From: Pithys albifrons albifrons
Lineage: Eukaryota; Chordata; Aves; Passeriformes; Thamnophilidae
Reading direction: 5' to 3'
NCBI RefSeq assembly: GCF_047495875.1
Contig: NC_092486.1
Span: 310,001 to 374,000, forward strand
Length of the DNA stretch: 64,000 nt
The notes beneath the pieces are model-generated. The model made no database searches. It worked only from the letters and a program-made list of their open reading frames with translations, and was not told the DNA's origin. Positions 36,801 to 48,129 of the stretch are shown here, in pieces; within the stretch, counting starts at the first letter, position 1; every line of letters begins with the position of its first letter. The position numbers were made by a program, and so were the translations under genes.

Positions 36801-39800
36801 GGTCCTCGGGGGCTTGGGCAAGGACTCAGCACCTCCCAAGGACCTGAACAGCCCAGAGCAAGGTGGGCAATTCCCTCCTTTCCCCTTAAGCTGCTGCTTT
36901 TCCACCCAGGAACAGGAGGAACCTCAGTGCTCAGGGAATTTCGAAGTGCTTTGGGATTAATTCTTCCAGGGCTGGGACTTCCCAAATCAGTTTCCCTGGG
37001 TGTGTGAGCAGGGAGGCCTGAGGTGAGAACCCCAATCTGTTCTTCAGTCCTGATTTCAGTGGTTTAGTCCAGGATTTGGGTTTGGACACAAACCACAGTT
37101 GGTCTGATCTGGGCCATTGACAACTAAGGGCTTTGCTGTGCTTTGCTCTGGAATAAATGGGCCAAACAGGGGCAATTTGTGACCAAATAGAGGTGATTTG
37201 TGGCTAACCAGCCAATAAAAACCAAAGCAGTATTCAGGCAATGCAACATTGGTGGTTCATGCCTGTAAATATCTGACTGAGGAGCTTCACTGTGTTTGTT
37301 GTACAAATTGAACTAAATGTTGTTCTATCCCTCCTTGGGGTATTAGCAAGTTTTTGAAGTGTGACTTGCACTTCTTTACCTGTCAGAAAACAGTCCAGCT
37401 CCTGAGGTTGTCAAGAAAGTTCAGCCCAAGAAAAAACAGTCCTTCAAAACCATTGAGCAGAACTTGAACAACATCAACGTGTCGGAGGCCAATCGCAGGT
37501 GTGAGGTGGGTTTGGGGATGTTCTGGGGGAGGGAGGAGGTGGCACCTCATCTCCCTCAGCTCTGCTTTCCTCACTGTTCCTCTCCTGGGTTCTGATGGTC
37601 ACACATAGGTCTGGAATGTGCTGGTCCAGTAAAGGTGTGTCCTGTCCTGTCTGTGGGAGGGAGCCGAAAGGGCTCTTTCCTCTCTGAGAAAGATCATGAA
37701 TTATGGGATGTTTGCTTTGGGAGGGACCATAAAGATCATCTCATTCCACCCCCTGCTGTGGGCAGGGGCACCTCCCACTCTCCCAGGGTGCTCCAAGCCC
37801 CGTCCAGCCTGGCCTGGGACACTTCCAGGGATGGGGAGCAGACGTTTGGGTCTTTCTCCCATGGGATCTGTGCTTTGAAGTCTTTTGCCTCCTCCATCTC
37901 CTCCATCCCTTGACTCTCCACTTCCCTGCACTCCTGCAGGTGGATCCCATGTTCCAGAAAGCAGCAGCTGCCTTTGATGAGTGCAGCACTGCTGGGATTT
38001 TCCTCACGGGGCTCCGCTCCCAGAGCTTCCAGAGTGAGCTCCTCTTTGAGTCCAGGATTGTGCCCCTGCCCTCCTCAGAGACCCTCCCACTGCCCAGCCT
38101 GGATCCCGTGACAGTGAAGGATTTAAAGTGTGAGTGTTGGGCCCATCCAGACCTTTCCATGCTTTCCATCTCTCAGATGAGCTTATTTTAGTCTCAGCTG
38201 CTTGTGCTGTGCTTTGATCACTGCTTGGCTGCCCAGGGGCACCCGGGCTCTGATCCTGGCCCAGCTGAGACCTGCTGCTGGAAAAGCAGCACTTCAGGTG
38301 CTTGACCTTTGTAGGTTTTAGATCTTGACCTTTGTAGTTTTTAGGTCTCAACCTGTTACCCAGCCTCTGGCACAGCAGGTGTTGGTCTGAGCTGGGCAGG
38401 ACTTAGGATTAGAGCTCCAGGTTAAGGACTGACCTTCTCCATGGTGTGGAGCACATCGATGGGACCAGACCCTGCCCTGGCAACATTCACAGTTATGCCC
38501 ACTGTGGAGCTGGGATGAAAATTGAAATCTCCCTTTCTGTTGATAAATGAGCTCTGCAGGGAAGAAAAGCTGCCCACAAATGTGGCTTTCAGATTATTTA
38601 ATTAAGAAGTCCTGCCTGACACTTGCCTTTGCTGCTGCTGCTCCATCCTGGCTCTGATCCCTGCCTGTTGCTCTTTCCTTCTCCAGCCCTGCTGGCCCAG
38701 TGTGTGGGGAAACGTCTCATCTGCTCCTCCCTGGCTGGGTTCCAGTTCACAAAGTGGGATGAGGAGTCCCACGAGGAGGTGGGTTGGATGGCTCTGGGCC
38801 AGGTGGGATATCTGAGTTCTGTGCTCACCTCGGAGATACACAGTGGGGTGTTGTGCTGCAGGGCTGCTGATATCCTGCCTTTTTTCCATGGAATCATGGA
38901 ATCCCAGGCTGGTTTGGGTTGGGAAGGACATTAAAGATCAATGAGTTCCAATCTGCCTATGGGCAGGGACACCTCCCACTGTCCCAGGGTGCTCCAGCCT
39001 GGTCTTGGACACTCCCAGGGATGAGGTAGCCACAGCTTCTCTGGGAATCCCAGCCCAGCCCCTGCCCAGCCCCTCCCCACCCTCACAGGGGAGAATTCCA
39101 GTATCCCATCTCAATCCACGCTCCTTCAGCTTAAGGCCATTAAGCTGAACTCCCTGAGCTCCCAAGCCCTTCCTGAGCTCTGCTCCCCTCAGTCAGTGTC
39201 AGCCCTGCTGGAGAAGTTCCGGCAGAGTGAGGAGGTTTTCGACCCCGATGCGGAGCCCGAGAGTGACGGCGAGGGTGGAGCCAACCCCCTGCCTGGGGAC
39301 GACTTCGACTTCCACTCGGATTCCCCCCGGAGCACAGCCCCGGAAAAGCTTGGGGAGTTCACAGACAACATCAACTCCTTCGGGACCATCAGCCAGAACC
39401 AGAGCAAGGGGTGAGTGCTCATGAAAGATCTGGCTGTGCTTTAATGGCCCATGAAAACTCCTGGCAGCTCTCTGGGAAATCTTTCATTCTCTGCTTCCTC
39501 CTGCAGCTCTGGGTAAATGTAGGGATGTGTTATGGGAATATCTCTGCCTTTCAAGGAGAGCTTTGGCAATTCTACCTCTTTTTTGCAGCAGCCTCACAGA
39601 ATTCAGACACTGCAGCACCCCCAGCTCTGGGTCAGGACCAGGAGTCCTGCCCTACTGGAACAGGGAATGGGAATGTCTGTCCAGACCTACTCTGGGTATT
39701 CCATGCCCCCAGGAATGCCAAAGGAATGGTTCCACTGATTTCATCTGTGCTTCTTGCAGGCCTTTAGGAGAGGGAGACGTTGGGACCCTGTGCCTTCACC

Positions 39801-42800
39801 TCTCTGTGAAGCCAGGGGAATATTCCTACTTCAGCCCCCGCACGCTGTCCATGTGGGCTGGCCCGGAGCACTGGCGCTTCCGGCCCCAGAACAGATGTAG
39901 GTATCTGGGGCCTGATCCCAGGGATCAGGGAATCATGGAATGGGAGGGCTTGGAAGGGATCTCAAAGCCCATCCAGTGCCACTCCTGCCAAGGACAGGGA
40001 CACCTCCCACTATCCCAGGCTGCTCCAGCCTGACCTTGGACACTGCCAGGGATGGGGCAGCTACAGCTCCTCTGGGAATCCCAGTCCAGCCCCTCCCTCC
40101 CCTTCCAGGGGAGAATTCCTTCTCAATACCCCATCTCAACCCACCTTCCTTCACCTTAAGACCATTAGGACTGAATTAGACTTTCTGCTTCCACAAAAAG
40201 ATGCCGAACCCTGGGAAACATGAGGCTGGAAACAACCTCTTGCTTTGCCCACAATGAAGGGTGGGATCTGCCCCTGTAGATGGGTCTGTGGGGCAGATGA
40301 TGCCCAGAGTGGGAGTGGCTGCCTGGCCTGGCTCTGTCACAAGGCACTGTCCCATCCCTTCCCTTCCCAAACCCTCCCTTCCCTCTTCTTCCAAAACCTT
40401 CCTTTCCCAAACCTTCCCTTCCCAAACCTCCAGCTGACACCAACTCTAAAAAGGAGCCCAAGAGAAGGACTGTGAGGAAAGTGTTTGAGCTGAACTTTGA
40501 TGAGGACATTGACTTTGAGGCCTATTTCCATCAGACCAAGGTACCTGCTGAGCTCCCTCCTCTTCCTGCCCTCCCTTTTGCTGGATTCTTCCTGGTTTAC
40601 ACCTCTCATGTCCAGCTGGGTGTCCCAGGGTGCTGAATGGTGCACTGGCTGCACCAGTGTGCAGTTTCTCATTAGAGGCATCCCAGACCTTTCCCTCTTT
40701 TGGGCAAAGACCTGTATTCCAAGCAGTGATTTGTGCCTGGGAAGCTCCTGGCTGATGCATTTCCCACCCCTTCCCAGGCATCTGTAACTCTGGCCAAATC
40801 CATCCTGGAAAGCCAGAATGTGAGGAGCACCACACTCCCTGCAGACTTCAACTACGACCCCCAGAACATCCTCCAGCTATTCCTCAAACCTCTTGTGAAG
40901 GTAAGAGCCTTCTCCAAGTGCCTCCCAGCAATAACTCCAGGCACAAAACCTCCAAAATTCTTGAGATCCTGCAAGTGTTTTGGGATGCTCCTTTAGGCCA
41001 ATGTGTGACATAGAGCTGGCCCACTGTGGATGCCAAGGCTGCTCTAGGGGCTTTCTGGAGGTGTGTGAGTAGGAGGAGCAGCTGGAAGGGGAAAAAGGGA
41101 ATGAAGGAGCACGGCACAGGCATTGCTTGGGCTAATATTGCATGTTTTTGCTCCTCTGGGCTGTGGTCTGTCCCTGTAGCTCAGCACGACGTCACAGCCC
41201 GTCGCCACGTTGGACAGCGAAGCTGAGATTGGGGACTACGACTACAACAACCCCAACGACACCTCCAACTTCTGCCCTGCCCTGCAGGTACTGAGCAGGG
41301 AGGGCTCTGTGTCTGACACGGGATGGGAAAAATTTAGGGATAATCCAAGTCCAGGTTTAATTACTAGTGAGAAGGAATTGGAGCTGCAGAGTCTCTGTGC
41401 CTGCCCCGACCCTCCGTGACATCCCCTGAGCTCCGCGCTTGGTGTTTGCCCCTGCAGCAGGAACCCCAATCCAGCCTTTTCCATGCCTTGGAGAAGGAAC
41501 AGATTCCATGTCTCAGCTCTGCACTGGGAGCTTTCCTGCCACCTGTTTTCCGGGCCCCTGTTGATTTCTCCCGAAGCTCCAGCTTTGTGCCAGGTGTGGT
41601 TGTCACAGGTCCTGGCTGGTCCCACTCTGGCAGCAGAGCCCTCATGTCCTTGTTTTTCCATGTATTATGGAATCCCAGATTGGTTTGAATTGGAAAGGAC
41701 CTTAAAGATCACTGAGTTTGAACCTGCCCTGGGCAGGGACACCTCCCACTGTCCCAGGGGGCTCCAGCCTGGCCTTGGACACTCCCAGGGCTGGGGCAGC
41801 CACAGCTTCTCTGGGAATCCCAGCCCAGCCCTCCCCACCCTCACAGGGAAGAATTCCATCCTAATATCCCATCTATCCCTGCCTTCTGGCAGTGGGAAGC
41901 CATTCCCTGTGTCCCGTCCCTCCATGTCTTGTCTCAGGTCCTTCTCCAGCTCTCCTGGAGCCCCTTTAGGCCCTGGAAGAGGCTCTCAGATCTTCACTGG
42001 GAATCCCATCCCAGCCCCTCCCACCCTCACAGCCAACAATCCCTTCCCAATATCCCACCTCACCCCACTCCCTGCCAGTTGAAATCCATCCCAGTGCCAG
42101 TTGAACCCCAAGTCTTTCAGCTGCCTCTGGGCTGGAGTTGAGGAGGGTCTGAGACCCCCAGAGCTGCTGGTGGGACGGAGTTGGAGCTGGAGCTGCGAGG
42201 GATGGGCAGGAGCCCTGGAATGGGTTGGGATGGAGGGACCTTGAAGGTCACCCAGTGCCACCCCTGCCCTGGGCAGGGACACCTCCCACTGTCCCAGGGG
42301 GCTCCAGCCTGGCCTTGGGCACTCCCAGGGATGGGGCAGGACAAGCTTTGATGTTCTGCTCTCCAGACATGCCTGGGGTCCATCCCTGGGGAGCCTGAAG
42401 CAGCGTCTGTTCCATGGGGAACAGGAACTGCAGCCTCGGGGGCTCTGCGGTGGCGTCACCGGGGGTGTCACTGCTGTGTCCCCTGCAGGTGGCAGACAGT
42501 GATGATGACGGTGACCATGGGGAGCAGCTGGGCCAGGAGGGGCAGGGCAGTGATGAGGGGCCGGAGCCAGGCATGGCCCTGCCCGGGAACAGGAACCTGC
42601 CCACGGAGCAGCAGCTGCAGCTCATTGCGGAGCCCACGAAGGTAAGTTTGGCACAGCCCCTGAGGTGAGTGTGGCACAGCCTCAGTGAGGGTGAGTGTGG
42701 CACAGCCTCAGTGAGGGTGAGTGTGGCACAGCCTCAGTGAGGGTGAGTGTGGCACAGCCCCCTGAGGTGAGTGTGGCACAGCCTCAGTGAGGGTGAGTGT

Positions 42801-45800
42801 GGCACAGCCTCAGTGAGGGTGAGTGTGGCACAGCCCCCTGAGGTGAGTGTGGCACAGCCCCCTGAGGTGAGTGTGGCACAGCCTCAGTGAGGGTGAGTGT
42901 GGCACAGCCCCCTGAGGTGAGTGTGGCACAGCCACCCTGAAAGGGAGTTTCTTAAAATTTTCTTTTTTTGACAGCTCCTTAAGATTAGAAGTTCTGTAAG
43001 ATTAGCAGTTTCTTAAAACGTAAATTTTCTTAAACTTAAGTTTCTTACAATCAAAAGTTCCTTAAAATTAGAAGTTCTGTAATGTTTAAGTTTTCTTCAG
43101 CTTAGAAGTTTGTTACAATTAAAAATTCCTTAAAATTAGAAGTTTCTTAAAAGTTAAATTTTCTTAAACTTAGAAGTTTCTTACAATTCAAAGTTCCTTG
43201 AAATGAGAAGTTCTTTAAAATTTAAATTTTCTTCAGGTTAGAAGTTTCTGAAAATTTACTTTTTTGAAAGTTCCTTAAAATTAGACGTTTCTTAAAGTTT
43301 AAATTTTCTTAAACTTAGAAGTTTCTTACAATTTACTTTCTTAAAATTAGAAGTTCCCTAAAATTTAAATTTTCTTAAGCTTCGAAGTTTCTTAAAATTT
43401 GCTTTTTTGAAAGTTTCTTAAAACTGGAAGTTTGTTAAAATGAGAAGTTTCTTACAATTAAATTTCTAAAAATTCACTTTCTTAAAACTTTCTTAACTTT
43501 AGAAGTTTCATAAAATTGGAAGTTTCTTAAAATTAGAAGCTCTTTAAAATTTAAAATTTCTTAAAATTAGAAGCACTTAAAAATTTAAACTTTCTTAGAA
43601 GCTTCTTAAAATTAAGAGTTTTTTAAAATTAGAAGTTCCTTAAAATTTTAAGTTTCTTAAAAGTTCCTTAAAATTGGAAGTTTCTTAAAATTTAAACTTT
43701 CTCAAAATGCCAAGTTTCTCTGACTGGGGAGCTGTCAGGGCTCCCAGAGCCCCTTCCCTGATTGGCATCTCCGTGTGTGGCACCTCCGGGGCTGCTGCTG
43801 GGCTCCTGTGCTGGTTAAATGTGAACCTGCAGGGGAAACGAACCCAACACAGAAGAGATTCTAAGTCAGAGTTACAATTTAATACCAACATTGCAATCAA
43901 TGCAGTGGCACAAAGAGCAATTGGGTTTAACCCCCAAGCCCAGCAGTCTAACCCAGCCCCCTGGGGCACAAACACAGGGGGGTTTGGTGGCCCCTGTGCT
44001 GAGCCCCACGTGGTTCCCCCGAGGCCAAAGGCAAAGGAGGGGACAAAGCTGTTGGTGCAGATGATGGCAGAGTCTGGTGGAGAGTGGGGGGCTCCTCCTG
44101 TGCAGGGTCTGCTCCTCCTCTGGATGCCAGGAGTGGTGCCAGAGGTGCCCAAAGGCCAAGATTGTCTCCCCTCAGGTTTGGGTGGGAGCCCCCAGTGCCT
44201 CCCCCAGGGCAGGGAGTTCCACCCTGGGGGATCTGACTCTGGCACTCAGGGGGGATTTTGGAATGGTTGCTGGCCCCTGAGCAGAGCTGAGCCCTCAGGT
44301 GGGTGTGGAGGTGCCAAGGAGTCCCTGCAGGGCAGTTCTCCCAGCTCCTCTGCCAGGCTTCTTTCCCAGCCAGCTCCCAGCCTGAGGGCTCAGCTGTGCC
44401 CTGGGCAGCTGCTGCCAATGGGCCCTTGGGAACAGTTGCTGGGCAATGGTCCAGAGGGTTTGGAATGCCCAGCTTTGGGCACACCCACACTGGGACAAAC
44501 TGGGCCCACCTGCTCAACTGGGACAACACCATTCCTGGGAGATTCCCCTGGAGGGGAGGGAATCCCATCTGGAGGCTGTTCCTGGGGATGACTATCCTGG
44601 AATGCCACCTGTGCTTCCCTCAGATCAACAGGGTGGTGGTGCAGTATGCCAGGACTGCCAAGAGGATGGACATGAAGAGGCTGAAGGAGGACATGTGGGG
44701 GCTCCTGAGCTCGGGGCAGCGCCAGGGCACGGTGGGGCAGGTGGGTGCAGGGGATCTGCTGCATCACCAACCCCTTCTGGGGCCTGTGGGGTGAGGGGAA
44801 ATTGTGGGGAGCACATTTTGTCCCTGGTTTGTGCTGAGCAGGAGGGAGATGGTGACAAAGAGAAGGACATGTCGGTGGTGGCAGGAGAGAAGATCCTGAG
44901 TGACATCACCAAGGACCTGCTGCACAGGTAGAGACCCCCAAACCAGGCTGGACTGAAGGTGGGGCAGACTTGGGGGCAGGTGGGACAAGAACAGCCCCCC
45001 CCAGTGTGTGTCACAGTCCCCTCTATGTGTGTGTCACAGTCCCCTCTATGTGTGTGTCACAGCCCCCTGTGTCTGTCACAGTCCCCCCTGTGTCTGTCAC
45101 AGTCCCCTCTGTGTGTGTCACAGCCCTCTCCCCACGTTTGTCACAGCCCCCCCTCTGTGTGTGTCACAGCCCCCTTGTGTCTGTCACAGTCCCCCCTGTG
45201 TCAAAGTCCCCCTGTGTGTGTCACAGCCCTCCTCTGTGTGTCACAGTCTCCCCTGTGTGTCACAGTCCCCTCTATGTGTCTGTCACAGTCCCCCCTGTGT
45301 GTGTCACAGTCTCCTCTGTGTGTCACAGCCCCCTGTGTGTGTCACTGTCCCCTCTGTGTCTGTCCAGCCCTTCCCTTGTTCCAGGTTTTCCTGGAGGAGC
45401 TTTGGGTTCATCCAGCCCCGCCAATCCTGTGGGAAGTGGAGGACAGCAGGTCCCTGGGGAGCAGCTGAGCTCTGGTGGGCTCTGTCCATCCTAATCCGGC
45501 TCTCCTGCCCCTCCACAGGCTTCCTGCTGCCATGGCAACCAACCTGTCCGTGCCCTTGGCCTTCGTTTGCCTCCTGCACCTGGCGAACGAGAAGGTGAGT
45601 GCACAGCCTGGCCAGGGATGGCTCCTCCTCGGGCTCTTCCCATACTGAGGGGCTGGGAACGCTGCCATTCCCAGCTGGATACTGCCAGTCCTGCCCTGTC
45701 CTTGGGTCTGGCAGCACTTTGCTCCTCAGAGTTGTTCCAAGCTTCTGTGAGTGTTCCAGTCTCTGACTCATGGAATAGAATCATGGAATCTTTGAGGCTG

Positions 45801-46207
45801 GAAAAGGCCTTCAGGATCATCCAGTCCAACCTTTGAGCACATCCCCCAGCCCAGGGGGGATATCCAGTCATTCCTTGGACACCTCCAGGGATGGGGACTC
45901 CACCACCTCCCTGGGCAATTCCAGTGCCTGACCACCCTTTCCATGGAAAAATTCCTCCTGATGCCCAACCTGAACCTGCTCTGCCACAGCTTGAGGCCAT
46001 GTCCTCCTGTCCCTTGTCCCCTGGGACAGCCATGGCAGGAGGCTCTGGGCTTGTTCTGAACCTTCATCCTGTGGGGCTTTTGTGCCTTCAGGCTCCGAGA
46101 GGAGCAGTCTGGCTTTGTCAGAAGCAGCTTTCCCTCTGTATTCCCAGAATCTGAAGCTGGAGGGCACAGAGGACCTGTCTGATGTGCTGGTGACACAGGG
46201 CAATTGA
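33855..46207 (+). CDS. NCAPH: condensin I subunit CAP-H (kleisin, barren homologue)
   Basis: Kleisin that bridges the SMC2/SMC4 heads in condensin I for mitotic chromosome condensation. Exons: 33855-34033, 34113-34197, 35737-35829, 36724-36862, 37387-37505, 37940-38129, 38687-38778, 39193-39410, 39760-39896, 40434-40540, 40778-40900, 41180-41287, 42489-42641, 44624-44740, 44842-44927, 45519-45594, 46148-46207. The frame closes to 693 residues (human 741). Conserved blocks: GTPVL then [14 protein letters not shown] near 24-46, [112 protein letters not shown], and the C-terminal winged-helix end [20 protein letters not shown]. The frame is open upstream of 33855 but has no ATG there. Introns are dotted with CR1 fragments and minisatellites. 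Confidence 0.96.
34380..34760. repeat. tandemly duplicated CR1-derived segment
   Basis: About 180 bp containing CTCCAGCAGGGCCATCCCAG, GTGGCTCTGGAATATC and GTGACATATTAATGGTTTG occurs at about 34385 and again at about 34570, with a third partial copy at 34725. It lies in NCAPH intron 2 next to a longer CR1 remnant. Confidence 0.65.
34960..35580 (-). mobile_element. CR1 LINE remnant, NCAPH intron 2
   Basis: Reverse-oriented CR1 downstream region: CCCCTCTGGATATTAACCC, TCCCTCAGCCTTTCCTCAC, GGGGCAGGAGCACCCCCGAC, TTGTTGTTCACCAGGACCCC, and GAATTTCAGAAGGTTCTTCT at the far end. These are recognisable parts of avian CR1 elements. Confidence 0.7.
37690..37830 (-). mobile_element. CR1 fragment, NCAPH intron 5
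   Basis: TCATGAATTATGGGATG, GGGAGGGACCATAAAGATC, GGCCTGGGACACTTCCAGGG in reverse CR1 order. Confidence 0.7.
38885..39140 (-). mobile_element. CR1 fragment, NCAPH intron 7
   Basis: Starts GGAATCATGGAATCCCAGG and continues through GGGCAGGGACACCTCCCAC, GTCTTGGACACTCCCAGGG and a GGGGAGAATTCCAGTATCCC end. It is reverse oriented. Confidence 0.8.
39928..40165 (-). mobile_element. CR1 fragment, NCAPH intron 9
   Basis: GAATCATGGAATGGGAGGG, GACAGGGACACCTCCCACTA, GACCTTGGACACTGCCAGGG and GGGGAGAATTCCTTCTCAAT in reverse CR1 order. Confidence 0.8.
41660..42060 (-). mobile_element. CR1 fragment, NCAPH intron 12
   Basis: A longer reverse-oriented CR1: ATTATGGAATCCCAGATTGG, GGCAGGGACACCTCCCACTG, CACAGGGAAGAATTCCATCC, CCATTCCCTGTGTCCCG and AGCCCCTTTAGGCCCTGGAA. 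A second, shorter CR1 piece follows at 42225-42350 after a unique spacer. Confidence 0.8.
42642..42940 (+). repeat. tandem array of splice-donor-like units after NCAPH exon 13
   Basis: The authentic donor GTAAGTTTGGCACAGCC at 42642 is followed by eleven copies of GTGAGTGTGGCACAGCC at 42665, 42691, 42717, 42743, 42767, 42793, 42819, 42843, 42867, 42893 and 42917. Units are 24 or 26 bp (the CCCCTGAG or CTCAGTGAGG ending), each with GAG or AGG directly before GTGAGT, a near-consensus 5' splice site. The real donor is the first member of the array. A TGA at 42666-42668 is in frame with exon 13. Confidence 0.95.
42950..43710. repeat. AT-rich TTCTTAAAATTAGAAG minisatellite, NCAPH intron 13
   Basis: Dozens of imperfect roughly 12-14 bp words (TTAAAATTAGAAGTTTC, TTAAATTTTCTTAAACTTAG) form a sharply AT-rich island in otherwise GC-rich DNA. 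TTTCTTAAAATT and AATTTTAAGAAA-like words make it partly self-complementary. No coding capacity. Confidence 0.85.
43808..44560. mobile_element. probable LTR-type dispersed repeat, NCAPH intron 13
   Basis: The segment begins TGTGCTGGTTAAATGTGAAC and contains GAACCCAACACAGAAGAGAT and TAAGTCAGAGTTACAATTTA. A diverged second copy of its beginning occurs at 62166-62345. The TG start and the dispersed pair suggest a solo LTR of an endogenous retroviral element. No internal retroviral coding sequence is visible. The right boundary is uncertain. Confidence 0.5.
44995..45370 (+). repeat. GTGTGTCACAGTCCCCTCT minisatellite, NCAPH intron 15
   Basis: About sixteen copies of an 18-26 bp unit (TGTGTGTCACAGTCCCCTC and CTGTGTCTGTCACAGCCCCC variants) in the intron after exon 15. 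Confidence 0.9.
45770..46030 (-). mobile_element. CR1-like fragment, NCAPH intron 16
   Basis: GAATAGAATCATGGAATC, AGGATCATCCAGTCCAACC, TCCTTGGACACCTCCAGGG and CTCCTGTCCCTTGTCCCC, matching a CR1 subfamily different from the others in this gene. Confidence 0.7.
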
Positions 46208-46499
46208 GCCATGTGTGGAGCAGCCCCTGGAATGGCCCCAGGCCGGAGCTCAGCGTCCCAGCTCTGCACTCGAAGCAGTGGCAGGTGTTTCTCCTCCCAG
46301 CTGAGGAATCCCACTGGTCTCTGCATCTCAGGAAGACTTGAAAGTCAGGGATGTCCTGCCTGACCACAGGACCTGCACAGATGGACAACTGGGGCTCAGC
46401 CTTCCTGGCTCCTGCCACCTCTGATCCATCAGCTCTTTCCTGGGAATGGGTAGGGAAGTTCCTCCATCTCACTGTGAACCACCAGTGCCTGCAGCAAAA

Positions 46500-46700
46500 G
46501 TCTTTTCTGTGTGTCCCAAAAGGCTCCTTTGTTCCTCTGTCTGTCCTGAAAGGCTCCTCTGTGTGTTCCAAAATTTTCCTCTGTCTGTCCCAAAATTTTC
46601 CTGTCTATCCCAAAAGGTTCTGTCTGTCCCAAAATTTTCCTCTCTCTTTCCCAAAAAGTTCTTCTGTGTGTCCCAAAAGGCTCCTCTGTGTATCCTTCCC
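46500..46700 (+). repeat. TCTGTCCCAAAATTTTCC repeat in NCAPH 3' UTR
   Basis: Eight to nine imperfect copies of an 18-26 bp unit alternating CCCAAAAGGCTCCTC and CCCAAAATTTTCCTC lie between the NCAPH stop and its polyadenylation signal. Confidence 0.85.
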
Positions 46701-46799
46701 TGTCTGTCATTCCCAGTTCCTGGACTGACTGTTACTCCTGTCCCCAGTTGTTTCCTGCTTACCCCATGACAGGATTTACCTTTTATACTGTTTGAAGAC

Positions 46800-46805
46800 A
46801 ATAAA
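46800..46805 (+). terminator. NCAPH: NCAPH polyadenylation signal
   Basis: AATAAA about 590 bases after the TGA at 46205-46207. The implied 3' UTR contains a TCTGTCCCAAAATTTTCC tandem repeat at 46500-46700. Confidence 0.7.
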
Positions 46806-46809
46806 TTGC

Positions 46810-48129
46810 TCCAGACTTTGCAGATGGGCCTTGGAAGGAATGTCCAAACCAGGAGAGAGGCTGGAATAACATGGGAGTGTTGGGGGCTGGCAGGATGGGG
46901 CAGCTCCCTGAAAAAGGGGAGCACTGGGATCTGGAGGTGGTGACCAGGTTCAGCCAAGAGCTGAAATCACCAGGGAAGTTCCAGGTGCTGAGGCAGGTCC
47001 AGAACAAGCTGGGAAGTGGGTCGGAGGTCAGGATTGGCTCCAGGTCTGCAGGTCAGGACTGGGTGCAGGTCTGCAGGTCAAGATTAGTCTGAGGTGTCCA
47101 GCCAGGGAGACCAGAGCTCCCAGCCCAGCTTAGGCTTTGAGCTGAGCCTCAGTGGAGCTCCTGGGCCCATGGGTGAGGATCAGGACCCTTGGAGAGGCTG
47201 GTGAAGGTCGTTAATTAAGGGCTAATTAGTGCCCTCAGGACCCTTAGGGGGTTGGGGTGGGAAGGAGCCTGGACCTCACTCAGGTGCCCTGAGGGCACCT
47301 CTGGGCAGGACCCCCTTCCTGAGAGTTCCCAGTGGGCACGAGGGGCACAGGATGGGAATTTTAAAGGAAAATGTGCACCAACAAGGACATTATCCCAGAA
47401 AGGCTGGATTTCCACAAGCTACAGTTCATTGAGGGGAGATTCACACAGGAAGAGCCAAATCCTCGTGTCTACAGCCTCTGGATCCAGGGGGTAGATGTCC
47501 CGAGGGGCTGCCCAGCTGGGAGGTTCAGCATTCCCTAGGCTCAGCATTCCCTGGAATCCCAGGGTTTAGCATTCCTGGAGGCTCAGCATTCCCTGTAGAT
47601 CAGCGTTCCCGAGGGCTCAGCATTCCAAAGGCTCAGTATTCCCAGGGCAGCTGCCCCTTTAGTCCTCCTTGTGCCGATCCCAGGTCTTTCCCTGCCTCTC
47701 ATTCCCAAGAATCCTGGTGCCCAGATGGGATGTGGAAGAGGCAGCTGCTCCCGGTGCTGCCACAGCCTCGGGAATCCCTCCTGCGAATTCCCCAGTTCCT
47801 CCTCCGGCATCTGGCGGAGAGAAGCAGCAATGCCACGTCCTGTGTGCCACATCCCAAACCTCCAGCACATCCCGGGATGGGGAATGTCTCGGGATGCGGG
47901 AAAAGCGCCCTCCTTGCAGGGTGCCAGGCGCTGCCTCCACTCGCGGAGCTCTAGCCCATGCTCTGCTTCAGCCACTCCAGCTGCCACCGCTCCAGCTCCC
48001 CCCGGAGCTGCACCTTCTCTCTCTGGGGCGGGAGACACAGACAGGGGTGGAAAGGGCTCGGAAGCCTCCCAGATGGGCACTTTGGAGGTGAGTCCTGGAC
48101 CTGCGTCTGCTCCAGCTCGTGCAAGATCT
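46810..48129. other. sequence between NCAPH and the CTG-rich array
   Basis: No gene is recognised. Short tandem CTCAGCATTCCCT units lie at about 47515-47650. On the minus strand a polypyrimidine tract and CCCCAG near 48030 precede a 23-codon stretch that reads as a coiled-coil end (RGELERWQLEWLKQSMG then stop at about 47952). It could be the last exon of the degenerate coiled-coil sequence at 48130-48765, but neither a donor nor a start can be assigned. Confidence 0.4.
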
